The notes beneath the pieces are model-generated. The model saw nothing but the letters and a program-made list of their open reading frames with translations, made no database searches and was not told where the DNA came from. Made by a program: the position numbers and the translations under genes. From contig VXAI01000658.1 in the NCBI GenBank assembly GCA_013399305.1, forward strand, positions 80,923 to 144,922: a DNA stretch of 64,000 bases, written 5' to 3'. Source of the stretch: Rostratula benghalensis. Taxonomy: Eukaryota; Chordata; Aves; Charadriiformes; Rostratulidae. This document shows, piece after piece, positions 20,901 through 33,613 of this stretch. Position 1 is the first letter of the stretch. Each line of letters opens with the position of its first letter.

Positions 20901-20958
20901 CTGAATGGACTCTTAGATGAATTCCACCCACAAACATGAACTTGTCCACAGTCGTGCC
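20901..20958 (-). CDS. TRAJ: TRAJ segment with FVGG motif and good RSS
   Basis: The minus strand reads GTTVDKFMFVGGIHLRVHS with a GTAAG donor (plus 20896-20900). The FGXG motif is FVGG: Phe and the last Gly remain, the first Gly is Val. RSS is strong: heptamer 20959-20965 (plus cacagca), 12-bp spacer, nonamer 20978-20986 (acaaaaact). It should recombine and splice; whether the chain folds is uncertain. Confidence 0.8.
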
Positions 20959-20989
20959 CACAGCAGCTCAGCCCTTTACAAAAACTTGA

Positions 20990-21565
20990 CTTTCCTACTT
21001 TCCTGAAATTGAAGAAGTTTTCATTGTATATTATGAATTTTAACTATTCCTTATCACATAGAAATATTGACAAAATTAATTTTAAAATGACTTGACAATT
21101 ACACACAGGGATTAAATATTCAAAGCAATGAAAGATCTATTAAAATGAAGAGCATCTAAAAAATCAGTCATAGCTCTGGTGAGAAAAGGTAACTGACATA
21201 ATTGTGATTAAATAAATAATTCTGCAGTAATGCTTCTAAAATAGCTGAATATGTGCAGATTTTATTTAGAGCAAAAAAGAACAGTTATTCTAAAACTTTC
21301 ACTTCTCTCATGAATGTAATCTTTCCTTCTGTGTCACACTGTATAGAGAAGAAAAACATTCTGAATGGGTATTTACCATCAGCTGAAGAAAAATCTGGGC
21401 ATCTTTTCCAGACTAGTTTAGCCAATCAGTTCCGCTCTAGACAAGCAGTCTCAAGAGCATTTACTTCAACAAATGAAAGAATAAAGATATTAGAATTATT
21501 AGCTGATCAGATTTTTTTTCTTGGGTAGCAAACATAACAGGGATTATGTTTTTAATCAGAGCTCT
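20990..21565. other. Non-coding spacer
   Basis: About 575 bp between the two most 5' TRAJ, AT-rich, without a J motif. Confidence 0.5.
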
Positions 21566-21571
21566 AGTCAC

Positions 21572-21628
21572 TGAATTGAAGAGTATATGTGGTTCCTGCA
21601 CAGAAAATTCCCTTCCAACTCCTGGCAT
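21572..21628 (-). CDS. TRAJ: Most 5' TRAJ candidate, FCAGT motif
   Basis: The minus strand reads ARSWKGIFCAGTTYTLQF, with FCAGT where FGXGT is expected, and a GTGACT donor. RSS: heptamer 21629-21635 (plus cacaatg), 12-bp spacer, and an A-rich nonamer at 21648-21656 (accaaaaaa) that merges into a poly-A run. Possibly an ORF-class or dying J; it marks the upstream edge of the visible TRAJ array. Confidence 0.6.
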
Positions 21629-21779
21629 CACAATGTAACACCACTTTACCAAAAAAAAAAAAAAAATAATTGCTTCTTACATGTCCAGATCAACTTTTAT
21701 CTGTAAATCAGCTATAGCACAATTTATATTTGGAAATTTTCTTTGAGTGCCATTCCCAGTTTCCAAAAATACTATACAA

Positions 21780-21853
21780 GACAGTGAGGAAGGAGGAAGA
21801 GAAGAAGGGTAGGAAGTAAAAGAGGGAAGGAGGAAAGAAGAGATGGAAGAAGG
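21780..21853. repeat. Purine-rich GGA/GAA low-complexity tract
   Basis: About 75 bp of almost only A and G on the plus strand (gaggaaggaggaagag and similar). Confidence 0.8.
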
Positions 21854-22391
21854 AATTACTATTTTTCAAATTATAAATTTGGTAGTGGGATACTGTTGTC
21901 TCTGCCCATGCAAAATTACTTATATAGAAATGATATATACAAAATCATTAGCTTTCCAAGATGCTTTGTATGTGCAATGCTTACTAAAGTCAAAGAGTTT
22001 CAACTAAAAACTGGCTGGGGTGTGGAGAGGAAAATCTGCCCAGTTCATTATAGGATGGAATGCAGTAGATCACTTAACCATTTTAAGGATTTAACCCAGA
22101 GTTCCAAATGCACAAACTTTTTCAACAAACTGGAAAATCTCCCACTGAAGCTATCATATATCTTATTATAAAATAATGTAATAATTCTGTCTAAAAACAT
22201 AATTAAAAACAAGAACAGACTAATTCTGTCTTTCTGTAGTTCCATCCTCCTCAAAGTCTCTGCAGCATCTGGATGTATGAGAAGTTTTAAGGAATTTACT
22301 TTCTCTCTCCTATTTCATACATATTGGACACCAAAGGACAAGTCATGTTACTGGAGTCCTCTAGCAAGTGACTTTCTCTAAGGCCAGTCTT

Positions 22392-23089
22392 TTAACATCT
22401 GCCCTTCCCTTGGTTGACTGTATCACTAGACCCAATTATTCTGTTCAAGAACAAGCCTCTCAGAATAGTCATTACTGTGACTGCAGTATACCTAATGAAG
22501 AGAAGGATTCCAATGAGTAGCACCCAGAATTCCCAAACTGATAAAGTTAAAGAACTATTATATACACAGTTTTGTGGCATGCAAAATTCCTGGACAACGG
22601 CAGACTTACCTGTTTCTAGAAACAGCCATGTCTGTATACAGGACCTGATGAAACTGATGTGGCTTGGTCCATCCACAGAGAGAAACCACTCTGCAGAAAA
22701 CCTCACCATTCAGAGAAGCAGAGACCCTCACTAGAAGGCCACAGCTCTTGAGTGCATCTCGTATGTAGCCCTCCCAGACGCAACGACCTGCTCTACAATT
22801 CCTTTATCTAAGGGTCCTAGATGCTTTGGCACTCTTACTCATCCATCTTCTTATCAGCCTCTTCTACAAGTCTGAACTGCATTCCTTGCTGTTTCAGACT
22901 TTCTCCTTGTTCAACAAGACAACCATTTGGAGGACCCAAGCCTGCTTTAGGCATAACAGCTTTCCAAGGCACAAACACATTTCTTAATCCCAACAAGACA
23001 CCTTTCATCCAGCCTAGGAGACTCTCATCATTGAGGTTCTTGAATAACTTACAGTTTAAAGCTCCCTTAGAAATACTAATGAATTCCAA
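22392..23089 (-). other. Unexplained run of open frames, one transmembrane-like
   Basis: Two minus-strand open frames: 23089-22835 (84 codons, contains ESLLGWMKGVLLGLRNVF and a GTAAGAG donor-like word at its end) and 22709-22392 (105 codons, with a GTAAG donor-like word near 22605 and a hydrophobic stretch EFWVLLIGILLFIRY). I do not recognise either protein. The hydrophobic part loosely resembles a TCR transmembrane segment, but TRDC already has its own exon at 33497-33613. It lies just upstream of the TRAJ array. Could be chance, an old retrocopy, or transcribed non-coding exons. Confidence 0.2.
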
Positions 23090-23837
23090 AACCTGAGTTT
23101 CGCATGTTCTACTCCATTTCTTCTGTTACAAAACACAACTGTACAACTGTTTTAGCTTGTGTCTTCAAATAAAGTTTCTTTGAATCTCAGTTCAGCTTTT
23201 CATCTCTTTTCACCTGTATATTTCTGGCACTGGAATTTCTAAAGCCTCTATATCACATAGCAAGGGTTTTCACCTGCACCTGCTCGCAAAGCAAGAATGC
23301 AAAGAGAGAGCAAAGAGGTTTAATTTGTGGTATGTGTGGAGACAACACCTATCGTGGGGTTTTGTTGTTCGTTCTTTTTTTTTTTTCTTGGTGTTTTCTT
23401 GTCGGGTTGTTTTTTTTTTTCATTTGACCTATTTACTGGGTTTCATCAAATCAAAATATTGTGAGAACCATAAACACTTTGACCAGCAGGCAACAGGAGA
23501 GATCAAGGAAAGAAATTCAATTTACATTAATATAACTGATTTTATCAGGAACTTTTTAATATTTTGGAGAAACACAACAGACGGGACAGATTATGCCCAG
23601 CAGAATGCAGGAATATCTTGGTTATATTGTACTTTTTAATGCTTTATAAGACAACAGAATTCACTTGTACAAAAAGCAATTTAATATTTACCCTTCTCCA
23701 GCAATAACATCTGCAATAACAAGCAAGCCACCAGTTTATCTTCTAAAACATGTCTATAAAATATTATATGAACAGAAAGTGAAATAAAGCCTGGTTTACC
23801 ATCTCAGTTATAAAGTTTAAGTTGAAAAGAATATAAT

Positions 23838-25042
23838 GATGGGATTTGCCTGACAAATTTGGTTGCCTTTTATGATATTGCCACAGCCTTAGTAGACAAG
23901 GACAGGGTAACAGATGTCATCTACCTGGACTTAGGCAAAGCATTCAACACTGTCCTGCAAAACATCATGGTCTCAAAAGTTATGGATTTGACAGATGGAC
24001 CACTCAGTGGGTAGGAATTGGCTTGAAGACCGCACTCAAAGAGTTGTGGTCAATGGCTCAATGTCTAAGTGACAGCCAGTGATGAATGGTGTTCCTTGGG
24101 TCTCGGTACTGGGACCAGTGCTATTCAACATCTTTGTGGGAGACATGGACAGTGGGATAGAGTGCACCCTCAGCATGCTTGGTGGCATGGTCAACATGCT
24201 GGAGGGAAGGGATGCCATCCAGAGGGACTTGGACAGGCTTGAGAGGTGGGCTAGTGCAAATTGAATGAAGTTCAACCAAGCCAGGTGCAGGGTCCTGTAC
24301 CTGGGACATGACAATCCCAAGCACAAATAAAGGTTGGGCAGAGAATGGCTGGAGAGCAGCCCTGAGGAAGATTTGGGAGTGATGGTGGATGAGAATCTTG
24401 ACATGAGCTGGCAGTGTAAACTGGCAGCCCAGAAAGCCAACTGCATCCTGGGCTTCATCAAAAGTAACATGGCCAGCAGGTCAAGAGAGGTGATTCTATC
24501 CCTCTACTCTACTCTCATGAGACCGCACTTGGACTTCTGTGTCCATCTTTAGAGTTCTCAGCACAGGAAGGACAAGAAACTGTTGGAACAGGTCCAGCGG
24601 AGGGCCACAAAGATGATCAGAGGGATGGAGTACCTCTGCTGTGCGGACAGGCTGAGGGAGCTGGGGTTGTTCAGCCTGGAGAAGAGAGTGCTCCAGGGAG
24701 ACCTTATAGTAACCTTCCAGTTCCTGAATGGGTCCTACAGGAGAGATGGGGAGGGACTCTGTCAGGGAGTGGAGTGATAGGACAAGGGGTAACAACTTTA
24801 AATTGGAAGAAGGGAGATTTAGATTACCTATTACGAAAAAGTTCTTATACTCTGAGGGTGGTGAGGCACTGGCACAGGTTGCCCAGAGAAGTTGTGGCTG
24901 CTCCATCACTGGGAGTGTTCAAAGCCAGGCTGGATGGGGTTTTGAACAACCTGCTCTAGTGGGAGGTGTCCCTGCCCATGGCAGAGAGGTTGGAACTCGA
25001 TGATCTTTAAGGTCCTTTCCAACTCTAACCATTCTATGATTA
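23838..25042 (+). mobile_element. CR1 LINE, 5'-truncated (about 1.2 kb)
   Basis: Plus-strand CR1 covering the reverse-transcriptase C-terminal half through the 3' tail (frames contain [20 protein letters not shown] and later [12 protein letters not shown]). Frames are broken by stops and shifts. The end has ggtcctttccaactctaacc and the ATTCTATG octamer. Confidence 0.93.
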
Positions 25043-25049
25043 AAAAAAG

Positions 25050-28000
25050 GGGGCGAGGGGAGGACGACTTTTCACCTCATTTCACATATTTTCATTACTT
25101 TTACAAAACTAAAACTCTAGAAATTTTGGGGTTTGCTTTGAGTAGCCTTTGTAGTATATGTATGCTCTTCATTCCAAATGCAACCCTTGCAGAAGAAGAG
25201 AGAAGCACATGCAGTAATAATCACAGACAGAGCTTTTACACAAAGCTGGGTTTTACAGTAGTAAGAAATAAACGTTATTAGCCCCATTACATCCAGACCC
25301 ACTTTAAGAGCAACTTACAGCAAACTTCCCTACTCTCCTTTAGCAAGAAAGTACTAAATACACATCATGTCAGGCTGATGTGCTGTGCACATAAACAGCT
25401 TAAAGATTTGAGGGTGAGAAGTATTCTAGCCATAGATGAGAGTGGAGTATTGTCTGAAAAAACATGAGAAACAAGGTTTTCTGCAAGGGTAAGACTGTGT
25501 CTTTGATATGTGCATGTTCATGGGGCTGAGTTGAAAAGGGATTCAAAGAGCTGTTCTAGGTTTTGGAGGTTTTTTTACTAGTGGTTGAAGTATTCTTTTG
25601 TGTTGTAACACTTCACCAGAGGACACAAAATCCTGTTTGTGTTTTGAGGCTGGTCTAAGCGCTTTTCTCTGGCAGGCTACACAGACATGTTGATACTGTT
25701 CCTGAACTACTTCTTTTTGTGACACTCTTGGCTCTGAGAAAGCCAAGACACTAAAGGAATGAGACTGGGAGTCCTGCCTTGTCCTTTCAGAGCCTTTCTG
25801 ACTATGAAGGTTTGCCATCCTTTGTGTCTTGTGGGAGGCTAGGCACTGAACCCTTAGAGTTGCTTGGGGCATTCCCATACTTTTCTGCAGAAGCAAGAAA
25901 TATATAGGCTGAAAGGATAAAGGCTTTTCTTTCCGTATATAAATAAAAAAGGAGAGAAAATGCAAAATATTTCCCCTACTTTTCACTTTCCATGTTTTTC
26001 ATTATGCTTACCCATGTAACGTTTTGGAAAGATGTATATTCACTTACCATGCTTTAATGTTCTCTGCCACTAGAGAGAGCTATCACCATTTTGACTTGCT
26101 CGGCAAGTGACACACAGGTGTTAGATAGCATGCTGTATCTGTGGGGCCCATCACAGCCTCACATAAAAAGGAGAAAGGGTGTGAATCAAAAACGTATCAA
26201 ACAAATAAAAAATCCTCCAACACAACAGCTATTTACAGAACAGGTGAGGAGATATTCATAATCAACAACTTCAAGGCAGTTGGACCCCTCGTCTGACACA
26301 TGCATGACCGTTACCTAAAAAGATGAATATTTCCTAGCCGCAAGACAGGTACTTTTGTTGTGTGACTTAGCATGGCCCAAACCTCTTTGAGAGATCATTA
26401 AACCCAGAGCTGAGGATGGAGAGGAATGCATCATTGCAAAGAGCCATGAGCATGAACAGAAAAACAGAAGTCCACGGACTGCACCTTGGATATATACAGT
26501 TGCATATGGAGGGAGATGTTCACGTCAGCTGTTTCCTGGGTTTAACACTAGGTGGAGAGAGAATAGTCTTAAAAGGAAGGTCTTAAAACGAAGCTCCTAC
26601 TTTGGGTGAATGTATCTCTGGAGATCGTTCTTATTCTGAAAACATAACAGTTTTCAGAGCAGTTTCTTCATCCTCGGCCAGATTTACGTTTGAAGAATGC
26701 TCCCTTAGACAAAAAATGGTGTAGTCAGATTGACAGGAGGGAAAGATCAAACTACAGTCATTACTAGTGATTTTAGAATACTTTTCTGTGGTATAAAAAT
26801 TCTCATTTATACCTTTAAATAACTACTGGCCCTAAACTGGACAGATCTTAATCTCAATCATGCACATCCATGAGACAATGAAGGTGTTTTTATCTCTGCT
26901 ATCAAACATCTAACATTTAGTTGCCCATCCAAGCTATCACAGCAATTGTTTGCTGTAGTTTCTCAGTGACTTTTCTACACAGTTGTGCCCTGAGGCTTCT
27001 TCCTCTCTCTCCCTTTACAGTGATACTGAGCACTGGCCTTTCCTGACAAGCCCCCTGTATGATCCCATCCTGTCGTTCCCTTGTCTGGCCTCAGGTTGGC
27101 CTCCTGACAAAAGCAAAAGTAGCTGTAAGAGCAATGAAGTTCAGTAGCTTGATAAAGGTTTTTTTTTGGGGGGGAGTTCTGTTTTTGGTTTGTTTTTTTA
27201 AATCAGAACAAAAAATTATTCCTTTTTTTTTTTTTTTTTAAACAAACACACTGATAGGTGAGCTCTACTTTTCTTGAATAGCAGACCTTAAAATAAAACT
27301 AACAAATCACTTAGGATCTTCTACAAGAAGGACAAAAGCAGCAGATACTGTGCTCAGAAAAGATCCAAGCAAGGACTTCAGAAAGAAGGTCTTCTTCAGG
27401 GTTAAGGGATAAAAACCAGAATATGCAAACATCCACACACTCATACTAAGAGCGGCTGAGGTTGCAGTCTGAAAGCAAATAAGGAGGCAGATAACCAGCT
27501 GGGCCATTATCTGTAGGTATCAAAACAAGGCAAAGGAATTTGTAGTGCAAGGTTTGGGGACCAGCTGTCACTGAAAGAGACACATATTTTTGAAAGCTTT
27601 GTCATTTGTCACAGAATGGATAACAGAGGTGATGTGATGTAATACAGTGCCCTTGGTGTAGTAGTAGCGTTACTGCTTTTTGTAATCATGTCAAAAGACC
27701 TTGAAGGCTGAATAGTTTTATATGCTTTCAAAGGTACCCCACCTACTTGTCTGTATGATCAGACACTGCTCACCTGACATTGTCTTCAAGAAATTTCAGG
27801 CTGCGTTCAGGCTCTGGAAGCTTGAATTGCCACATTAGCAGAGTTTCTCCTGTCTGGCTGCAACATTTCCCTTGGGGCTGCTCAGAACCGACTTCACTCA
27901 AGAGCTGTGGGCTTCAGCTCCCTACAGCCTGCCTCACACCAGCAATGCTGAAATTATTTGAGCTTCAGTTGTCCTCCATTTCTCATCATGAGAGATGGTA

Positions 28001-28290
28001 GAGAAAAGTATTCAAGCCTTTGTGCTAAGTGTTAATGCTAGTGCTGTCTTCTCATATCCCATACTGTCTTCTCGTATTTTGTTAAGTATTTAATGACTTA
28101 TCTTGTACTTCATTTGACTGTGTTGGTGCTCCTGACCACTCTATCTACAACTATGAAGCAAGACAAGTGGCTTTTTTTCCTTACTGAATTGCACTGTTAA
28201 TGTGTAATTTATGTCTGCTAGTCAAATAATTATAGCCCTATCCTAGGCTTTCTTCCATGAAATGTCAGGCAAACATTCTATATATTACAA
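25050..28290. other. TRDC-TRAJ spacer, non-coding
   Basis: About 3.2 kb with no V, J or C feature. It has T-rich runs at 27160-27240. A minus-strand frame at 27307-27507 encodes a hydrophobic stretch with KTFFLKSLLGSFLS, which I first considered for the TRDC membrane exon and then rejected. A minus-strand frame at 25543-25986 is unsupported. Confidence 0.5.
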
Positions 28291-28296
28291 AAATAT

Positions 28297-28450
28297 CATA
28301 GAAATAAAGAATGATTGAGGCTGGAAGGGACCTTCAGATGTTGTCTAGTCTCCCCTGCTCAAGCAGGACTATCTAGAGCTCGTCACCAAGGTCCAGGTCC
28401 GGGTGGCTTTTGAATATCTTCAGAGACAGTGACTTCACCCCTGGACATTT
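28297..28450 (-). mobile_element. CR1 LINE 3' fragment
   Basis: Reverse complement of a CR1 end: plus aaagaatgattgaggctggaagggacct, then the tgctcaagcagg block. 5'-truncated, about 150 bp. Confidence 0.75.
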
Positions 28451-28660
28451 TCAAAGGCCATCTGAACACAATCAGATATGGACACAACTAAATCTTTAGG
28501 TCAATATTGATAGTACCATTAAAATGTTTTGTATTGAATAGTTCTGCTTGTCATAATCTTCAATTATTCTGATATCATCAGATCTCTTAGAGAACATTGG
28601 GTTTTTTCCTATTTAGGGATAATTATAAATCTCAAGGTGCAGATTTTAACAGAGGATCCT

Positions 28661-28993
28661 TCCAGTATGTAAAGGGGCTCTACAGGAAAAATGGAGAAGG
28701 ACTTTTTAACAGGGAGTAGAGGGATCAGATGAGACCTAATGGTTCTAAACTGAAAAATGGGAGATTTAGATTAGATATTAGTAAGAAATTTTTCATTCTG
28801 AGTGTGGTGAGACACTGAAACAGGTTGTCCAGAGAAGCTGTGGCTGCCCCATCCCCGGAGGGCTTCAAGGCCAGGTTGGATCGTGCTTTGAGCAACCTGG
28901 TCTGGTGGGACGTGTCCCTGCCCAGCTCAGGGGGGACTGGAACAAGGTAATCTTTAAAGTCCCTTCCAACGCAAACCATTCTGATTCCATGAT
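28661..28993 (+). mobile_element. CR1 LINE 3' fragment
   Basis: Plus-strand CR1 tail from ggggctctacaggaaaaatgg to the ccttccaacgcaaacc end and ATTCC-type octamer. It lies only 0.2 kb from an oppositely oriented CR1 tail. Confidence 0.85.
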
Positions 28994-29879
28994 ACTTCAC
29001 TGTGGAGCACAATTTCCCTACAAAAACTTTTCCTTAGTTTGTATCATCTGGGAGAGCTGCAGATTCTGTCCTCTTCTTAGATGCCACAGTCTTAATATTA
29101 GGCTGTACAAAAGCTCCCTGTTATGGATTTTCTTCTGCAAACAATGTTATTCTCCTGTTGTCTTAAGCTACATGTTCTGTATTAGATCAAATTTATATAT
29201 TTGCAACTGTAAAACGAAAAGCCACTGCCAGTGGAAGGCAATCAGGAAGTCACAATGACAGGAAATAGAACAGAGGGGCTACAGGCTCTCTCCTCACTCA
29301 AACAAAATAATTAGACCTAGACAGATCCTAACAGGGGGAATGGTTCAAATAATAAATTCAGTACAATTGGTCTAGAAATTTCAGAGCTGGATAGGGGTTG
29401 TGGGTCTGCACATGTATCTGCTTCTTCCAGCTGGACCTTATGGTCTAGAATAGCACTGCATTTCCCATTAACCTCCCTTCTCTAGAAAACAGCTGCCTAG
29501 CTGCCAAAATTCCTCACTGGGTACAAATACCTCTCTTCTCCCCAAGGGTGCATTCATGCACTTTGTTCTCTCTTCCTCTCTTATACCCGGATAGTCTAAA
29601 CCAGCATAAGTTGCTTCTTGCCTTTCCATGCAGAAGGCAGCTAGAAACAGACAACTAAATAGTTTTCTCCACATAAAGTGAGGAAAACAGGCTGTACCCT
29701 CTTTGACTACAGTATGAGGTTGCATGGGCTGTCTTCAGCATCCATCCTTGGCATCATGACTCAGAAATATCATTTTGGCTAGCTATGACACAGCCCTCTT
29801 ATTTCACATAGTCTGACCTGAAATAAAGTCTTAGGCCAGTTACAGGCCTGGCCACCGGAATAGTCCACTCCGGGGGATT

Positions 29880-30746
29880 GTGTGCACAATCAGTAATTTC
29901 ACAGACACCACCAAGGTGGGTGGCAGTGTGAACCTGCTGCAGGGTAGAAAGGAATTGCAGAGGGACCTGAACAGGTTGGATGGATGGGCTGAGGCCAGTG
30001 GTATGAGATTTAACAAGGCCAAAGGCTGGGTCCTGCACTTGGGGCACAACAAGCCCATGGAGACGAGCTGACCAGCAGAAAAAGACCCAGAGGTGTTGGT
30101 CGACAGCTGGCTCAATATGAGCCAGTACTCTGCTCAGGTGGCCAAGAATGCCAACAGCATCCTGGACTGTGTCAGGATTAGTATGGTGAATAGGGCTAGG
30201 GAAGTACTGTACTGGGCACTGATGAGGCCCCACCTCAAGTGCTGTGTCCAGTTTTGGGCCCCTCACTACAGGAGGGACATTGAGGGGCTGGAGCATGTCT
30301 ACAGAAGAGCAACAAAGCTGGTGAAGAGTGTGGAGCACAAATCTTCTGAGAAGTGGCTGAGAGAGCTTGGGGTGTTCAGCCTGGAGAGAAGGACCTACTC
30401 ACTCTCTCCCTTCTCACACCCCCTAGCAAGGTCGGGGTCAGTCTCTTCTCCCAAGAAAAAGACGAAAAGACAATAAGACAAGAGGAAATGGCCTCAAGTT
30501 GCAGCAGGGGAGGCTTAGAATGGATATTAGGAAGAATTTTTACACTGAAAGGGGTGTTAAATCTTGGAACAAGCTGCCTAGGGAATTGGTTGCTATACAC
30601 ACTGATGGTATTTAAAGGGCATCTAGAAGTGGTTCCTGAGTGGGCTGAGGAACATGGGTTAGTGATGGTTGCTGGTAGTTTGATGGTTGGACTCAATGAT
30701 CTGGATGTTCCCTTCCAACCTGGGCAATTCTATGATTCTATGATTC
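29880..30746 (+). mobile_element. CR1 LINE, 5'-truncated
   Basis: Plus-strand copy with the reverse-transcriptase C-terminal part (frames contain GRKELQRDLNRLDGWAEA and ALMRPHLKCCVQFWAP) and the tail at gattctatgattc. Frames are interrupted. Confidence 0.9.
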
Positions 30747-30749
30747 AGG

Positions 30750-33490
30750 GATACTAATTGTTCTCACTGTGGGTGAGTGATAAGACTAGGGTAAGAGTCT
30801 GATAAATGGGTATTCCTCCTTCTCATGATCTACAGAGCTGAAGACTTTGAACCATTTTCTCAAAGACACAGGTTTCTCTTTTTTGTTTTACTGAGACCTA
30901 GACAACAGAGACCTGGGTGACTGACATTTTAAGGGGATAGTGAGGACATAGATTTTCCCACATTGACTGCTGTCAGTTGTGCACAGTGAAGTCTGAAACC
31001 TCTGATGGTGGAGATATCACTCAGGTGATGAAAATGAGGGCACTAGTGTCCTGCACTGATGTGAATGGTAGTTTGAAATAATAGAGTCTGATGTCTTTAT
31101 CTGGCTGATAAATTTCTGTAAGAGTCAATGCTTTCCATCACTAGTCAGATTTTTGTAGATATTTCTTTTTGCCTGTGTAGTGTTGCAGGATTTCAATTCT
31201 GCCAAAGCTCTCAGGTACAGCCAAGGACTACTCAGGAAAATGTAATTCCTTGATTTCCACAGAGACACGGAATTGGTACTCCCAGTCTGAGTCTTGCCTG
31301 AGAGACTGTGAAAAGGTGTGGAGTTCAAGATAAAAAGGCTCAGGCTGTCATCAGATTTTCAGGATAAAAAATACTAGTGAACAGCTCCTCTTGGTTTACA
31401 TTATGGTGGTAGAACGCACTAAGTAAGCACTTCACTCATTTTGGATTTGCCATGCAAATTTCACTTGTCTTCTGCATAGGGTGAGGGTCATCTTCTAGGT
31501 TTCTTGCAGGGTCTGAGGGACTGAGCTGACAAAGCTTAATTAAACAGACCTTACTATGCACCTGTAGAAGCTGTCTTGAAGCCAGCAGTAACTCAGTCAT
31601 CATGTGAAAAACTTTATTTCCCTTTCAGGATGTGGTTAACTTGTTTTTCAAAACAAGACGGAGTTAATCTTAAATGGTGTAACTTAGTCATAAATGTTGA
31701 CCACAGCATCCTGCCTCTTGCTTGAGAGAAAGATGAGTTGGGAAATTTGTGTACTGGGGTCTTTTTGACTTTTAACCAAGGTGCTATGGAAACTATCACT
31801 CCATCAAAGCACCACATATTATTTCTAGTTGGCCTCTTCTTAGTACCAATGAGTGGAAAAACAGCATGTTTTCTTCTCTTCTGATATGTGTATTTTCCTT
31901 CATCATCCTCATATCAAGCTGCCTTTTAATTGATTTCTCCTTAGACATGTATCTGTTCTTGCTATGATGCAAAATATCTTTCTGGAGCCTCTTCAAAGTG
32001 ATCTGAAGGATCAGACCTCATTTGAATCCCCTAAGTCTAGAATTCATGGCCCTACTGAAGCTTTATAACGTGCCAGAGTATTTCCACTTCCCTAAACAAA
32101 AGCTAGAAAGGAAAAATTCAGCCAACAGGATATCTAGGTTATCAAAGCTGTATTTCTAATCTCAGTGGTCATTGGGACAGTTGGATTTCAGCAATCTCCA
32201 TCCCAATTTCAGCACAAAAAGCACAGAAAAAAAACCACAGTATTTTGCTTTAGAAAAACTTTAATTTGGTCACTACAACAGCAACTACTACTACAATGGA
32301 TATGCTATACACTTTGCAAAGGAAATACAGGTTTAATAAAACATTATCTGGTTGAACTGAATCACTTCAGATCCAGCACGGGTCTTCTCATCTACATCAG
32401 AAAATTATTGTTATTAAAGCTATCTAAAAAACATTAAGGCTATCAATAGCATCTACTGTGCATGAATTCTCTCAGGAGGGATGCACCAGTTCTACAGAGA
32501 GTAATGTAACATGCCTATAAAAGGTCTTTTAATGGGGTCAAATAGCTATAGTGAGGACTGGATTTTTCAAAACTATTGAAACAGGTTGGATACTTCCATG
32601 CAAAGCCTCGAAGAGTGGGAAAATCATTTCTATTTAGCAGTGGGAGGAGGAAAAATACAGTTCACAGAGAGAAAGAAATATCAAAACCAGTTACAACTGC
32701 TAAATAAATGACCAGGCAAGATTCAAATGTTTCAAGGAGAAGGTGCTGTGTTGTGTTCTGGATGGTTCTTGTCAGCAGTCTTGACACTGGCTGTTCAACC
32801 CATTCTGCTGCTGGTACACACTTCCTCCTGCTATTTTTTCAGATTGCTGTTGACTTGCTTCCCCACTGTCTGGAAGAGCAAACTTTTTAAATGTTTTTTA
32901 ATGCATTGAATGTAATTTGGCCTACATGCCACTGTGGGACAGTTGTCAGAGCAAGGCACCTAGACTTTCAAAACTTAAGCTGGACTCCCCTTTGTACCTC
33001 TTTGGATACCTCTTCTCTTCCTCCCTCTACTTCATATGTTTGTGTTTTGGGAGACTTACTTTTGACTCCTTATTTGACTTGATTTTTCTCCAGGCTTTGT
33101 GCTTTGCCACTTGAAATAGTCATTGAGATATCTCTTTGGCACTTCTGGTAATCCTTGAGTCGCTCTGGCAAAGCAAGCTTGCTCCAAAAATTTGGGGACC
33201 AACCACCAAGAGCTGAGCTTTGTATATAGAAAAAGGCTTTTTTTATTTTTATTTGTCATTTGAGAGGGAGAGAGGTAGTTGTTTTTCTGAGTTGTTGGGT
33301 TTGGGGTTTTTTGGGTTTTTTTTTAAGGGGTGTTGTCCTCATTGTTTTTTTTCCCCAGAAATTTACAAGTTATTCAAAGGAAACATGAGCAGATAAACAG
33401 GGATCATTTCTTATGGGGTTAGACATATACACAAAGACAGTCACTCCCAGCATATGCTTCCAGTATTTCTGCAGATCAAGTGATGTGCTT
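30750..33490. other. Downstream flank of TRDC, probably 3'-UTR exon and intron
   Basis: About 2.7 kb after the last TRDC coding exon in transcription order. The stop codon of TRDC is followed at once by a GTAAGG donor (plus 33491-33496), so a separate 3'-UTR exon, as in mammalian TRDC, should lie in this stretch or further on. I could not place its acceptor. No other gene was seen. Confidence 0.5.
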
Positions 33491-33496
33491 CCTTAC

Positions 33497-33613
33497 CTCA
33501 GAAAAGAAACAACTTGATACTCATGAGTGTATTGAAGGCGATGCTTTTTGCCAGCAGGACTCTCAAACCCAACACAGCCATAGACAGCATGTTTGCTTTC
33601 TCCACTTTGGTAT
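33497..33613 (-). CDS. TRDC: TRDC exon 3: connecting peptide and transmembrane segment
   Basis: Third coding exon of the T-cell receptor delta constant gene. After an AAGCAG acceptor it enters in phase 1 and reads KVEKANMLSMAVLGLRVLLA, then a Lys and a hydrophobic run ending KLFLF and a TGA stop at 33498-33500. The membrane segment has the Arg and Lys, five residues apart, that pair with acidic residues of CD3 partners. This arrangement and the almost absent cytoplasmic tail are the hallmark of TCR delta and alpha chains. One base after the stop is a GTAAGG donor, so the 3' UTR is on another exon. Exon length (117) and phase fit exon 2 exactly. Confidence 0.96.

Noticed and set aside
22392..22589. 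Candidate TRDC or TRAC membrane exon
   Set aside because: No Ig-domain exon stands upstream of it on the same strand apart from TRDC, whose own membrane exon is found.
24036..24909. Minus-strand frames of 137-144 codons
   Set aside because: Antisense of a plus-strand CR1 copy.
25543..25986. 147-codon minus-strand frame
   Set aside because: No recognisable domain and no splice context; may be part of a UTR but cannot be supported.
27307..27507. Candidate TRDC membrane exon
   Set aside because: The exon at 33497-33613 has the right phase, distance and VLGLR...K motif and is far better; this frame would need a distant, wrong-phase splice.
29799..30338. 179-codon minus-strand frame
   Set aside because: Antisense of a plus-strand CR1 copy.
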